Positions 29,685 to 38,447 of a DNA stretch of 64,000 bases are shown piece after piece. Origin of the DNA: Streptomyces sp. NBC_01217 (GTDB lineage Bacteria > Actinomycetota > Actinomycetes > Streptomycetales > Streptomycetaceae); the NCBI RefSeq assembly GCF_035994185.1, contig NZ_CP108538.1, positions 2,356,001 to 2,420,000 of the forward strand, written 5' to 3'. Each line of letters begins with the position of its first letter. The stretch's first letter is position 1. Below the pieces are notes generated by a model. The model did no database searches. It was not told the origin of the DNA and saw nothing but the letters and a program-made list of their open reading frames with translations. Position numbers and translations under genes: made by a program.

Positions 29685-30803
29685 TCAGTTGTCGTCCTCG
29701 TCGATCAGGAACCCACGCATCGGCGAAGGAGCCTGCTGCATCGGCTGCGGCGCCTGCGGCCGCACCGGCGCCATCGGCTGGGTCATCGCCGGCGACATCT
29801 GCTGCTGGCCGCCGTACGAGGGCCCACCGCCCATGGACGGGTTGCCGCCCATCTGCTGGCCGCCGTGACCGCCGTGGTTTCCGCCCATGGTGTGACCCAT
29901 CGCACCCGCACCGGCCGGAGCCAGCGAGGGCGACGGCGGCAGCGAAGCGGCCGCCGGGGTCCGCGGCGGGGCCAGCGAGTCGTCGGCCTGGGTCTCCAGC
30001 TGACGCAGCTGGCTCTCCAGGTAGGACTTCAGCCTGGTCCGGTACTCGCGCTCGAAGCCGCGCAGGTCCTCGACCTTGCGCTCCAGCGTCGCGCGGGCCG
30101 ACTCCAGCGAGCCCATCGCCACGCGGTGCTTCTCCTGCGCGTCCCGCTCCAGCGCATCCGCCTTGGCGCGCGCGTCCCGCTCCAGGCCCTCGGCACGGCT
30201 ACGCGCCTCGCCGACGATCTTGTTGGCCTCGGAACGGGCCTCCGCGATCGCCTGGTCGGCGGTCTGCTGCGCGAGCGAGAGGACACGGGCGGCGCTGTCG
30301 CCACCGGGGCCCTGACCGGGCTGCTGCATCTGCTGCATCTGCGGCGGCTGCTGCATCTGCTGCATCTGCTGCGGGGCGTGACCGCCCATGGGGCCGCCCA
30401 TCGGGCCACCCATGGGACCGCCCTGCATCGGACCGGGGCCGTGCGGGCCCTGGGGACCGTGACCGCTGGGACCGGCGGGCAGCTGCGGAGCACCACCGGG
30501 CAGCTGGGGGGGACCCATCTGCGGGGGCTGCTGCTGGACCGGCGGACCCGATATGGCGGCGGGCACAGGTGCCCCGGGCCGGTCCTGCGGCTCCGGCTTG
30601 CGCATCCCCTGCTGCTGGTTCTGCGCGGCGGCACGCGTGGCGGCGGCCAGCTTGGCGCGCAGGTCCTCGTTCTCACGGAGCAGGCGGGTCAGCTCGGACT
30701 CGACCTCGTCGAGGAAAGCATCGACCTCGTCCTCGTCATAGCCTTCTCGGAGGCGGACGGTCGTGAACTGCTTGTTCCGCACGTCCTCGGGGGTCAGCGG
30801 CAT
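29685..30803 (-). CDS. divIVA: DivIVA polar growth / cell-shape protein
   Basis: Coiled-coil protein of 372 residues that marks cell poles; in Streptomyces it drives tip growth and is essential. The N-terminal membrane-binding domain reads MPLTPEDVRNKQFTTVRLREGYDEDEVDAFLDEV. A first coiled coil follows, then a long disordered insert rich in Gln, Met, Pro and Gly (about 65-165), then a second long coiled coil (about 168-262) and a Gly/Met-rich tail ending RGFLIDEDDN. The ATG has an AGGTGAAGAAGAG site. It closes the minus-strand dcw-ylm run and has its own terminator. Confidence 0.97.
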   Translation of the reverse strand: MPLTPEDVRNKQFTTVRLREGYDEDEVDAFLDEVESELTRLLRENEDLRAKLAAATRAAAQNQQQGMRKPEPQDRPGAPVPAAISGPPVQQQPPQMGPPQLPGGAPQLPAGPSGHGPQGPHGPGPMQGGPMGGPMGGPMGGHAPQQMQQMQQPPQMQQMQQPGQGPGGDSAARVLSLAQQTADQAIAEARSEANKIVGEARSRAEGLERDARAKADALERDAQEKHRVAMGSLESARATLERKVEDLRGFEREYRTRLKSYLESQLRQLETQADDSLAPPRTPAAASLPPSPSLAPAGAGAMGHTMGGNHGGHGGQQMGGNPSMGGGPSYGGQQQMSPAMTQPMAPVRPQAPQPMQQAPSPMRGFLIDEDDN

Positions 30804-30852
30804 CTCTTCTTCACCTCTACGTAGTCGTCGGCAGTCGGCAAGACCGTATCGC

Positions 30853-31137
30853 TCACAGCCTGATCACAATGCTGATCAGGATGTAGACGATGATCATCAG
30901 AACGAAGAAGGACAGGTCGAGTGCCACGCCCCCGAGACGCAGCGGCGGGATGAACCGCCGCAGAAGCTTGAGCGGTGGATCCGTGACAGTGTAGGTGGCC
31001 TCAAGTATGACCACCATCGGCTTGCCGGGCTGCCATGAACGTGCGAACTGGAAGACGTAGTCCATGACCAGCCGGAAGATCAGCACGATGAGGAAACACA
31101 TCAACGCGATATAGACAACCTGCAGTGCGACGCCCAT
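30853..31137 (-). CDS. ylmG: YlmG/YggT family membrane protein
   Basis: Membrane protein of 94 residues with two hydrophobic helices (VALQVVYIALMCFLIVLIFRL and SFFVLMIIVYILISIVIRL) around a conserved middle, TDPPLKLLRRFIPPLRLGGVALDLS. The family lies next to sepF and divIVA in Gram-positive bacteria and is linked to division or membrane organisation; its biochemical role is not settled. The start ATG has GGAGAGGGAAG upstream. Gaps of 70 nt to sepF and 49 nt to divIVA suggest one transcript. Confidence 0.93.
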   Translation of the reverse strand: MGVALQVVYIALMCFLIVLIFRLVMDYVFQFARSWQPGKPMVVILEATYTVTDPPLKLLRRFIPPLRLGGVALDLSFFVLMIIVYILISIVIRL

Positions 31138-31207
31138 TTCGCGCTTCCCTCTCCCCTGACTCTCGTAGCTCCGGCCCTGCGGCCGGGTCGTTCCCGGTGT
31201 CGTGTTC

Positions 31208-31825
31208 TCAGCTCTGGTTGAAGAATCCGCCCTCAGCGATGCGGGCCTTGTCCTCCGCCGTGACATCGACGTTAGCAGGCGACAACAGGAACACCTTCTG
31301 CGTCACGCGCTCAATGCTGCCATGGAGACCGAAGACGAGCCCTGCGGCAAAGTCGACAAGTCGCTTCGCGTCGGTATCGTCCATCTCCGTGAGATTCATG
31401 ATCACCGGAGTGCCCTCACGGAAGTGTTCCCCGATGGTACGGGCCTCGTTGTAGGTCCTGGGGTGCAGCGTGGTGATGCGGTAGGGCTCCCGCTCGGACA
31501 CAACCTTGGGCATGATCACCGGTGCGTTCTTCTCCATGCTCGGACGTTCAGGTGTGATGGATGCCACGGGTGCGATTCGGGCGGGTCGCTCCCTTTCCGC
31601 CGGGATCTGAACCGGTTCCCGCTGCGCGGGGGGCTGCACCACTCGCACCGGTTCGTCCCGATCCCGGTCCCGGTCCACCTGATGCACGGGCTGGTGCCGC
31701 CGCCGGTCGCGCTCGGGCTCCGGCTCGGGTTCGAATTCGTCGTCGGGGTCGAACCCCGGACCGTCGTACCCATCGTCCTCCACGAGGCCGAGGTAGACCG
31801 CCATCTTGCGCATCGCGCCGGCCAT
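31208..31825 (-). CDS. sepF: SepF, FtsZ membrane anchor
   Basis: Protein of 205 residues that tethers and bundles FtsZ at the septum. It opens with an amphipathic membrane helix ([18 protein letters not shown]), then a charged disordered linker full of Arg/Asp/Glu/Pro, then the SepF core from [21 protein letters not shown] through [18 protein letters not shown]. Actinobacteria lack FtsA and ZipA, so SepF is the main FtsZ anchor. Start ATG 31825 has GGAGGA 8 nt upstream; an upstream ATG at 31918 lacks support. Within 382 nt of yggS in the same direction. Confidence 0.96.
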   Translation of the reverse strand: MAGAMRKMAVYLGLVEDDGYDGPGFDPDDEFEPEPEPERDRRRHQPVHQVDRDRDRDEPVRVVQPPAQREPVQIPAERERPARIAPVASITPERPSMEKNAPVIMPKVVSEREPYRITTLHPRTYNEARTIGEHFREGTPVIMNLTEMDDTDAKRLVDFAAGLVFGLHGSIERVTQKVFLLSPANVDVTAEDKARIAEGGFFNQS

Positions 31826-31951
31826 GCTCTGAGTCCTCCGCTCTGTGGTGGATCGGCATCTGTCACCAAGTGCCCCGCGATCCACTGAGGCCTGCCCGCC
31901 ATAGGCGGGAATGACCATATTTTCTGCTGTGGTCCGACCTGCTTGGCGACG

Positions 31952-32671
31952 TTACCCGAGCCTCGGTCGGACTCCGAGTACCGCCGTACCGACGCGCACA
32001 TGTGTCGCTCCGGCTGCAACCGCGTCCTCGAGGTCCGCACTCATCCCTGCAGAGACCATGTTCGCAGCCGGATGGTTCCCGCGCAGGCGGGATGAGAATT
32101 CCATCAGTCGGTCGAAGGCGGCGCGTTGCCGCCCCGCGTACGGCCCGGCGAGTGGTGCGACGGTCATCAGACCGCCGAGCCGCAGCCCGGGCGCGGATTC
32201 GACCGCGGCGGCCAACTCCTCGATCCCGTCCGGAGCGACGCCGCCCCGGTCACCGCGCTCGCCGCTCTCCGCGTCGAGTGCGACCTGGATGAGACAGCCG
32301 AGTTCGCGCCCCTCACGCACGGCCGCCGCCGAGAGAGCCGTGACCAGTCTGGTCCGGTCCACCGACTGCACGACATCGGCATAACTCGCCACAGAACGAA
32401 CCTTATTCGTCTGCAACTGGCCGACAAAGTGCCAGGTGAGCGACAGATCCGCACATTCGGCTGCCTTGGGCGCCGCGTCCTGGTCACGATTCTCGGCGAC
32501 ATGGCGCACACCGAGTTCATGCAGGATCCGCACATCGCTCGCGGGGTAGGTCTTGCTGACCACGATGAGGGTCACTTCTTCCCTCTTGCGACCGGCGGCG
32601 GTACAGGCGGAAGCAATGCGTTCCTCCACCTGTGCCAGATTTTCGGCGAGTTGAGTCCTACGGTCCGTCAT
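31952..32671 (-). CDS. yggS: YggS/PLPHP pyridoxal-phosphate homeostasis protein
   Basis: Single-domain PLP-binding protein of 239 residues with the fold of alanine racemase. The PLP lysine is in LIVVSKTYPASD (Lys40). Other conserved parts are HFVGQLQTNKVR, GGLMTVAPLA and SAGMSADLEDAVAAGATHVRVGTAVLG. It carries PLP rather than acting as a known enzyme and affects vitamin B6 and amino-acid balance. In the Gram-positive ylm cluster this is YlmE. It starts 6 nt after pgeF ends, so the two are co-translated or tightly coupled. Confidence 0.95.
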   Translation of the reverse strand: MTDRRTQLAENLAQVEERIASACTAAGRKREEVTLIVVSKTYPASDVRILHELGVRHVAENRDQDAAPKAAECADLSLTWHFVGQLQTNKVRSVASYADVVQSVDRTRLVTALSAAAVREGRELGCLIQVALDAESGERGDRGGVAPDGIEELAAAVESAPGLRLGGLMTVAPLAGPYAGRQRAAFDRLMEFSSRLRGNHPAANMVSAGMSADLEDAVAAGATHVRVGTAVLGVRPRLG

Positions 32672-32677
32672 GCCCTA

Positions 32678-33445
32678 TCAGTCCAACCAGACATATCCGG
32701 CGAGCCGCCCGGTCGTGCGGTCGCGGCGGTACGAGAAATGGTCGCCGGATTCGAGGGTGCAGACCGACGACGCGCGCCGGTCCTCGACCCCGAGGGCTTC
32801 GAGCTGGGCGTGGACCCCGGCGGTGACATCCACGGCCGGGGTGCCCCAACTGGTCTCGGACCATGAGGCCGGGACGCTCTCGGCGACCTCGTCGCGCATC
32901 CGGGACGGGACTTCGTAGCACCGTCCACAGACCGCCGGTCCGGTGCGGGCGATGATCCGGGAGGGCTCGGCGCCGAGTCCGGTCATGGCCTCGATCACGG
33001 CGGGGACCACTCCGGCGACCAGACCGGGACGGCCCGCGTGTGCGGCCGCCGCGATCCCGGCGACCGGGTCGGCGAGCAGTACGGGGGTGCAGTCGGCGGT
33101 GAGCACGGCCAGCGGGAGCCCGCGCCGTGCGGTCACCACCGCGTCCACCGCGGGGATCTCGCAAGCGTCTCCCCACGGCCCTTCGACGACCGCGACGTCC
33201 CGCCCGTGCACCTGGTTCATCCAGACGACCCGCGCCGGGTCCAGTCCGAGGGCCCGCGCGGCGCGCCCCCGGTTCGCCAGAACGGCGGCGGGGTCGTCGC
33301 CGACCGCGCCGCCGAGGTTGAGTTCCTCGTACGGAGCGGCGCTCACCCCGCCCCACCTGTCGGTGAAGGCGAAGTGCGCGCGCCCCTCCAAGGACACTGC
33401 GGACACAGAGGACACTTCGGATTCTGTGTGATGCGGACCTATCAC
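32678..33445 (-). CDS. pgeF: Peptidoglycan editing factor PgeF (multicopper-oxidase-like, YfiH/YlmD)
   Basis: Cytoplasmic zinc/copper protein of 255 residues. Metal ligands are visible at NQVHGRD (His80), [10 protein letters not shown] (Cys119) and AAHAGRPGL (His136). In E. coli the homologue removes wrongly incorporated serine at peptidoglycan-precursor position 1; other members show laccase-like or purine-nucleoside activity, so the exact role here is open. The GTG start overlaps the ftsZ stop (GTGA), so it is translated right after FtsZ. Confidence 0.93.
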   Translation of the reverse strand: MIGPHHTESEVSSVSAVSLEGRAHFAFTDRWGGVSAAPYEELNLGGAVGDDPAAVLANRGRAARALGLDPARVVWMNQVHGRDVAVVEGPWGDACEIPAVDAVVTARRGLPLAVLTADCTPVLLADPVAGIAAAAHAGRPGLVAGVVPAVIEAMTGLGAEPSRIIARTGPAVCGRCYEVPSRMRDEVAESVPASWSETSWGTPAVDVTAGVHAQLEALGVEDRRASSVCTLESGDHFSYRRDRTTGRLAGYVWLD

Positions 33446-34656
33446 TTCAAGAAGTCCGGAACATCCAGCTCTTCGGCCTGGGAGTCCTGGTAGGGACGGG
33501 CCGGCGGGATGTGCGGCGGAGCGACCGGCGGCAGGTGGCTCTCATTGGCCGCCGGTACGGGCTCGGCCTGGACCGGGGGCTCCTCGCGCGGGGGCAGGGA
33601 GCCCAGTCCGCCACTCTGGCGCACGGGCTCGGCGGACCGGACCGGCGGGACCGGCTCCTCGCGCTTGGCGGAGTTCGCGCCCAGGACGTTCTCGCGACGG
33701 GTGGGCGGCTGTCCGCCGTCGAAGCCCGCGGCGATCACGGTGACGCGTACCTCGTCGCCCAGTGCGTCGTCGATGACCGCACCGAAGATGATGTTCGCCT
33801 CGGGGTGCGCCGCCTCGCTCACCAGCTGGGCGGCCTCGTTGATCTCGAAGAGACCGAGGTCGCTGCCGCCGGAGATGGAGAGCAGTACACCGCGGGCGCC
33901 GTCGATGGACGCCTCCAGGAGCGGCGAGGAGATCGCCATCTCCGCGGCGGCCACCGCGCGGTCGTCGCCACGGGCGGAACCGATCCCCATGAGTGCCGAT
34001 CCGGCCTCGGACATGACCGACTTGACGTCGGCGAAGTCGAGGTTGATCAGACCCGGGGTCGTGATGAGGTCGGTGATGCCCTGGACGCCCGAGAGCAGCA
34101 CCTGGTCGGCCGACTTGAAGGCGTCGAGCACGCTGACCTGGCGGTCCGAGATGGACAGCAGCCGGTCGTTGGGGATGACGATGAGGGTGTCGACCTCCTC
34201 GCGGAGCTCGGCGATGCCGTCCTCCGCCTGGTTCGCGCGTCGCCGGCCCTCGAAGGTGAACGGGCGGGTGACCACACCGATCGTCAGGGCGCCGAGCGAG
34301 CGCGCGATGTTGGCGACGACGGGTGCGCCGCCGGTGCCGGTGCCGCCGCCCTCTCCGGCGGTGACGAAGACCATGTCGGCCCCCTTGAGGACCTCCTCGA
34401 TCTCCTCACGGTGGTCCTCTGCCGCCTTGCGACCGACGGCCGGGTTCGCCCCGGCGCCGAGGCCGCGGGTGAGTTCGCGGCCGACGTCGAGCTTGACGTC
34501 GGCGTCGCTCATCAACAGGGCTTGCGCATCAGTGTTGATCGCGATGAACTCGACGCCCTTGAGACCGACCTCGATCATTCGGTTGATGGCATTGACACCA
34601 CCGCCGCCGACACCGATGACCTTGATGACTGCGAGGTAGTTCTGCGGTGCTGCCAC
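33442..34656 (-). CDS. ftsZ: Cell division protein FtsZ
   Basis: Tubulin-like GTPase of 404 residues that polymerises into the Z-ring; in Streptomyces it forms ladders at sporulation septation. The GTP-binding signature GGGTGTG is at 103-109 with [18 protein letters not shown] loop T1 near 14-27 and the T7 catalytic loop [11 protein letters not shown] (about 205-216). A disordered Pro-rich linker ends in the conserved C-terminal peptide DVPDFLK, which binds SepF. The GTG has GAGAGG upstream. A 277-nt leader with repeats precedes it and probably holds dedicated promoters. Confidence 0.98.
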   Translation of the reverse strand: MAAPQNYLAVIKVIGVGGGGVNAINRMIEVGLKGVEFIAINTDAQALLMSDADVKLDVGRELTRGLGAGANPAVGRKAAEDHREEIEEVLKGADMVFVTAGEGGGTGTGGAPVVANIARSLGALTIGVVTRPFTFEGRRRANQAEDGIAELREEVDTLIVIPNDRLLSISDRQVSVLDAFKSADQVLLSGVQGITDLITTPGLINLDFADVKSVMSEAGSALMGIGSARGDDRAVAAAEMAISSPLLEASIDGARGVLLSISGGSDLGLFEINEAAQLVSEAAHPEANIIFGAVIDDALGDEVRVTVIAAGFDGGQPPTRRENVLGANSAKREEPVPPVRSAEPVRQSGGLGSLPPREEPPVQAEPVPAANESHLPPVAPPHIPPARPYQDSQAEELDVPDFLK

Positions 34657-34933
34657 GTCGAAGGCCTCTCGCCTCGAGTTACGTGTCGTCGCTCTGCGGT
34701 AGTACCGCCGCGACGACGGATGCCGATTGGGGCGGTCCGAAACGCCGACCCAAACCCTAACGTTGAAGTTTAGGGTTACCAGTGTGTCTGCTTCATGGAC
34801 TCTTCCGAACAGGACACTAAGTCGACAAGTGGCGCACGTTCAACGAACACGCCGAACCTCCCGTTTTTCTTTTCACCCTATGTGATCACCCGTAGCGCTG
34901 ACCAACCAGGGTGCTGGCCAGGCCAAATGCGCG
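34657..34933 (-). promoter_or_regulatory. ftsQ-ftsZ spacer: promoter region with hairpin and inverted repeat
   Basis: This 277-nt spacer is AT-richer than its surroundings. It contains a stem-loop at 34685-34717 (GTCGTCGC and GCGACGAC enclosing GCGG-TAGTA-CCGC) inside the ftsZ leader, and an inverted repeat AACCCTAA / TTAGGGTT at 34753-34777 with a 9-nt spacer. In S. coelicolor the same spacer carries several ftsZ promoters, one needed for sporulation. I cannot place the start sites here. Confidence 0.6.
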
Positions 34934-35728
34934 TCAACTGCCGGACACCGCAGGTGCGGTGGGTGCACTCACGTCGAAGTGTCCCGCTTTGGGAGAGGCT
35001 TTCATGAGAGCGGTGAGGACTCTTGCCTTCACCGGACCTTCTTCGCCGCTGCCCCAGACCACCGTGCGGCCCCGGGTGAGTTCCAGGGAGATCGAGTCGT
35101 ACGAGGTGACCCGTACGACCTTGGTGTCCTTGGCGACCGCACCCGGAAGTTCGCCCGCGACCCGGACCGCTTCCTGCACCAGCCGGGCACTGCCGAAGCG
35201 GCGCAGGCTCGCGGACCGACCAGGTGTCAGTTCCAGCAGAGGTACGCGCCCGGGCGCTTTGTCCACCGCTGCAAAGCGCACGCCTTTCGCGTCCACTTCG
35301 ATGAACTTTGCGCCCTTTTTCACCAACAGGACCGGCTGTCGTTCGGTCACTTTAAGTCCGATTCCGTGCGGCCATGACCGTACGACATCCACCGAGTCGA
35401 TACGAGGCAACTTCTGGCGCAACCGGTCGGCGATGGCGTCGGTGTCCACGGAGATCAGCGGGGCCCCGATCGGCACCGCCGCGGCGGCCTCGACCTCGGC
35501 CGGTGTCAGTACGTCGACACCGGTGGTCCTGACGTGTTCGGCCCGGAGCCAGGAGGAGCCGTAGAGCGCCCAGACGGCGCCTGAGCCGAGCAGCAGCACG
35601 AGCACGCCGGTCACGATCAGCTGTCTGCGGCTGGGCCGTCGGCGCCCTTCGGGGCGTGGGCTCGGCGGGTGGGCCGGGGAGTCCTCCTGCTGTGCTGCAC
35701 CGCGCTGGGCGGTCGTCGGTCCGGCCAC
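34934..35728 (-). CDS. ftsQ: Cell division protein FtsQ
   Basis: Bitopic septal protein of 264 residues: disordered Pro/Arg-rich cytoplasmic tail (1-36), one membrane helix (about 37-57), a POTRA domain starting at LRAEHVRTTGVDVLTPAEV, and a beta domain ending near KAGHFDVSAP. It links early and late division proteins with FtsL and its partners. The GTG has AAGGAG 6 nt upstream. A strong hairpin lies 7 nt before that ribosome site. It follows murG and precedes ftsZ, the usual order. Confidence 0.95.
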   Translation of the reverse strand: MAGPTTAQRGAAQQEDSPAHPPSPRPEGRRRPSRRQLIVTGVLVLLLGSGAVWALYGSSWLRAEHVRTTGVDVLTPAEVEAAAAVPIGAPLISVDTDAIADRLRQKLPRIDSVDVVRSWPHGIGLKVTERQPVLLVKKGAKFIEVDAKGVRFAAVDKAPGRVPLLELTPGRSASLRRFGSARLVQEAVRVAGELPGAVAKDTKVVRVTSYDSISLELTRGRTVVWGSGEEGPVKARVLTALMKASPKAGHFDVSAPTAPAVSGS

Positions 35729-35744
35729 GCTCGCTCCTTATGCC

Positions 35745-35771
35745 GGGTCCGGGGGCCGCGCCCCCGGACCC
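35745..35771 (-). other. Stem-loop between murG and ftsQ
   Basis: Perfect 12-bp stem GGGTCCGGGGGC with its complement and a CGC loop. It starts just after the murG stop and ends 7 nt before the ftsQ ribosome site, without a T tract. It may pause or attenuate transcription, protect mRNA, or affect ftsQ translation. Confidence 0.6.
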
Positions 35772-35778
35772 GTCCGCC

Positions 35779-36873
35779 TCACGCCCCTCGGCGTGCGGCA
35801 ATCGCCTCGTACACCATGCCGACGAGCAGGTCGTCGGCGTCCCGGCGGCCGAACTCGGCGGCGGCGCGGGACATCTCGTACAGCCGGTGCGGATCCGCCA
35901 GCACCGGAAGGACGTTGCCATGCACCCACTCGGGGGTGAGCGCCGCGTCGTCCACCAGCAGACCGCCGCCGGCGTTGACCACCGGCTGGGCGTTGAGCCG
36001 CTGTTCGCCGTTGCCGATGGGCAGCGGTACGTAGGCGGCGGGGAGCCCGACGGCGGAGAGTTCGGCGACGGTCATCGCGCCCGCACGGCAGAGCATCATG
36101 TCGGCCGCCGCGTACGCGAGATCCATCCGGTCCACGTACGGTACCGGGATGTAGGGCGGCATCCCGGGCATGTTGTCGACGCGCGGCAATTCGTTCTTCG
36201 GGCCGACCACGTGGAGGATCTGGATCCCGGAGCGCTGCAGCAGCGGGGCGACCCGCTGGACCACCTCGTTGAGGTGCCGGGCGCCCTGCGAGCCGCCGGA
36301 GACGAGCAGCGTCGGCAGGTTGGGGTCGAGGCCGAAGGCGGCACGCGCCTCGGGGCGGACCCGGGCCCGGTCCAGGGTGGCGATGGTGCGGCGCAGCGGG
36401 ATGCCGATGTAGCGGGCGCCGCGCAGCTTGCTGTCGGGGGTGGAGACGGCGACGCCGTGGGCGTACCGGGAGCCGATCTTGTTGGCCAGGCCCGGCCGGG
36501 CGTTGGCCTCATGGACGACGATCGGCACTCCGACCCGCTTGGCCGCCAGGTAGCCGGGCAGGGCGACATAGCCGCCGAAGCCGACGACGCAGTCCGCCTT
36601 GGTGCGCTCCAGGATCTGCTCGGCGGCCTTGATGGTGCCGCGCAGCCGTCCCGGGACGGTGATCAGTTCCGGGGTGGGCTTGCGCGGCAGCGGCACGGCC
36701 GGGATCAGCGCGAGATCGTACCCCCGCTCGGGTACGAGCCTGGTCTCGAGTCCGCGCTCCGTGCCGAGGGCAGTGATTCCCACGGTCGGGTCCTGCCTGC
36801 GCAGGGCGTCCGCGAGGGCAAGCGCGGGCTCGATGTGGCCGGCGGTCCCCCCACCGGCGAGTACGACATGCAC
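35779..36873 (-). CDS. murG: UDP-GlcNAc transferase MurG
   Basis: Glycosyltransferase of 364 residues that adds GlcNAc to lipid I to give lipid II on the inner membrane face. It has the N-terminal Gly-rich loop [21 protein letters not shown], the second Gly-rich segment [16 protein letters not shown], and the UDP-GlcNAc site [15 protein letters not shown] and [26 protein letters not shown]. The GTG start is 6 nt after the ftsW stop with GGAGAG about 11 nt upstream, so the two genes are coupled. Confidence 0.97.
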   Translation of the reverse strand: MHVVLAGGGTAGHIEPALALADALRRQDPTVGITALGTERGLETRLVPERGYDLALIPAVPLPRKPTPELITVPGRLRGTIKAAEQILERTKADCVVGFGGYVALPGYLAAKRVGVPIVVHEANARPGLANKIGSRYAHGVAVSTPDSKLRGARYIGIPLRRTIATLDRARVRPEARAAFGLDPNLPTLLVSGGSQGARHLNEVVQRVAPLLQRSGIQILHVVGPKNELPRVDNMPGMPPYIPVPYVDRMDLAYAAADMMLCRAGAMTVAELSAVGLPAAYVPLPIGNGEQRLNAQPVVNAGGGLLVDDAALTPEWVHGNVLPVLADPHRLYEMSRAAAEFGRRDADDLLVGMVYEAIAARRGA

Positions 36874-36879
36874 CGAAAT

Positions 36880-38334
36880 TCACCGCTCTCCGGACGGACG
36901 CTTCTTGACGCGCCGTCTCATCGTCTTCCATCTCACCCCGGGCCTCCGCATGGCCAGGGCCGCCTTCGCGGCGGGATCCTCTCGCGCGAACGCGATCAGC
37001 AGCCCGACAGCGAACATGGTCGGCAGCAGGGCCGACCCTCCGTAGGAGAACAGCGGGAGCGGGACACCGGCGATCGGCAGCAGGCCGAGCACCGCACCAA
37101 TGTTGATCACGGCCTGCACCGTGATCCAGGTGGTCACACCTCCCGCGGCGTACCTCACGAAGGGGTCCTCCGTGCGTCCGGCCACGCGGATACCCGCATA
37201 GCCTAGAGCCGCGAAGAGGGCGAGTACCGACAGCGTCCCCGCCAACCCCAGTTCCTCCCCGGTGATGGCGAAGATGAAGTCGGTGTGCGGTTCAGGTAGT
37301 TGACCCCATTTTTCCACACTCGCACCGAGCCCGGAACCGAACAGCCCGCCGGACGCCAGAGCATAGATGCCGTGCACGGCCTGCCAGCAGGAGTCCCCCG
37401 GACCGGGTTCGCTGGCGCCGATGCAGGCGAGCCTGGACATCCGGTTCGGACTGGTCTTGATCAGCACGAAGGCGATCACTCCGGCGAAGGCGAGCACCCC
37501 GGCGAAGAGCCGGGTGGGTGCCCCGGCCAGCCAGAGCAGCCCGAACAGGATCGCCGTGAGAATGATCGCGGTGCCCATGTCACCGCCGAGCATGATCAGC
37601 CCGAGGAGCATGAAGGTGACCGGGACGAGCGGCACGAGCATGTGCTTCCACTGCGTCAGCAGCCGTTTGTCCTGTTTACGGGCGAGCAGGTCCGCGCCCC
37701 ACAGGACCAGGGCGAGCTTTCCGAACTCGCTGGGCTGGAGCTGGAAGGGGCCGCCCAGATAGAGCCAGTTCTGGTTGCCGTTGACCGACATCCCTATCCC
37801 CGGCACCTGGACCAGCACCATCAGGAAGACGGTTCCCATGAGCAGCGGGTAGGCGAACGCCCGGTGCAGTCTGGCGGGCATCCGGGCCGCGAGCGCCATC
37901 AGTCCGGCGCCGATCACTGCGGCGAGGAACTGTTTGCGGAAGAAGTAGGTGCCGGGTTTGTCCAGCTCCAGGGCCTTGATCATCGAGGCGGAGTAGACCA
38001 TCACGAGGCCGAGCACGGTGATCAGCAGGCCGGCGCCCAGGATCAGGTAGTACGCGGTCAGGGGGCGGTCCCAGGCCCGGCGTGCCTGCTCGTAGATCCG
38101 CCGCACTCCGCCACCGCGGGGAGAGCGGGGGTCGCCGGTGGAGCGCCCCTTGGAGCGTGGCACCGGGGGGCGCCGGGAGCCGCTGACCGACCGGACCCGC
38201 AGGGCGGGGCCGAGGGGCGCCCAGGCTCCCGCGCCCGCACCGGCGAGCAGGGGCACCGGGAGCGCCCGGCTGATCGCCGCGGTGGCCCGTGAGCGGTCCC
38301 CACGGGGCGCGGCGGAGCTCTCTTCGGCCGGCAT
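36880..38334 (-). CDS. ftsW: Septal peptidoglycan polymerase FtsW (SEDS family)
   Basis: Lipid II glycosyltransferase of 484 residues that works with FtsI at the septum. There are about ten membrane helices. SEDS landmarks are NGNQNWLYLGGPFQLQPSEFGKLALV (with the catalytic-loop region), LIMLGGDMGTAI and the C-terminal GVPLPLFSYGGSAL. The ATG has GGAGGGG about 10 nt upstream. The cytoplasmic N-terminus is unusually long (about 95 residues, Pro/Arg-rich), a feature shared with other Streptomyces FtsW-type proteins. Followed 6 nt later by murG. Confidence 0.96.
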   Translation of the reverse strand: MPAEESSAAPRGDRSRATAAISRALPVPLLAGAGAGAWAPLGPALRVRSVSGSRRPPVPRSKGRSTGDPRSPRGGGVRRIYEQARRAWDRPLTAYYLILGAGLLITVLGLVMVYSASMIKALELDKPGTYFFRKQFLAAVIGAGLMALAARMPARLHRAFAYPLLMGTVFLMVLVQVPGIGMSVNGNQNWLYLGGPFQLQPSEFGKLALVLWGADLLARKQDKRLLTQWKHMLVPLVPVTFMLLGLIMLGGDMGTAIILTAILFGLLWLAGAPTRLFAGVLAFAGVIAFVLIKTSPNRMSRLACIGASEPGPGDSCWQAVHGIYALASGGLFGSGLGASVEKWGQLPEPHTDFIFAITGEELGLAGTLSVLALFAALGYAGIRVAGRTEDPFVRYAAGGVTTWITVQAVINIGAVLGLLPIAGVPLPLFSYGGSALLPTMFAVGLLIAFAREDPAAKAALAMRRPGVRWKTMRRRVKKRPSGER

Positions 38335-38447
38335 TGTCGCTGTCCCCTCCACTGCTCGTGCCCGGGGCGGCCGCCGAGGGCCGGAGCCTGTGGCGCGGCC
38401 GCCCGCGCCCCCTGGTCCGGGACGGTACGGCGCGGGGGCCGGGCCTG

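Noticed and set aside
29720..30480. Tandem repeats GGPMGG and QQMQQM in divIVA as a possible satellite
   Set aside because: They are in-frame low-complexity protein linkers of DivIVA, expected in this family.
34753..34777. TTAGGG telomere-like sequence
   Set aside because: Just one unit per arm of an inverted repeat; no tandem array and no relation to Streptomyces chromosome ends.
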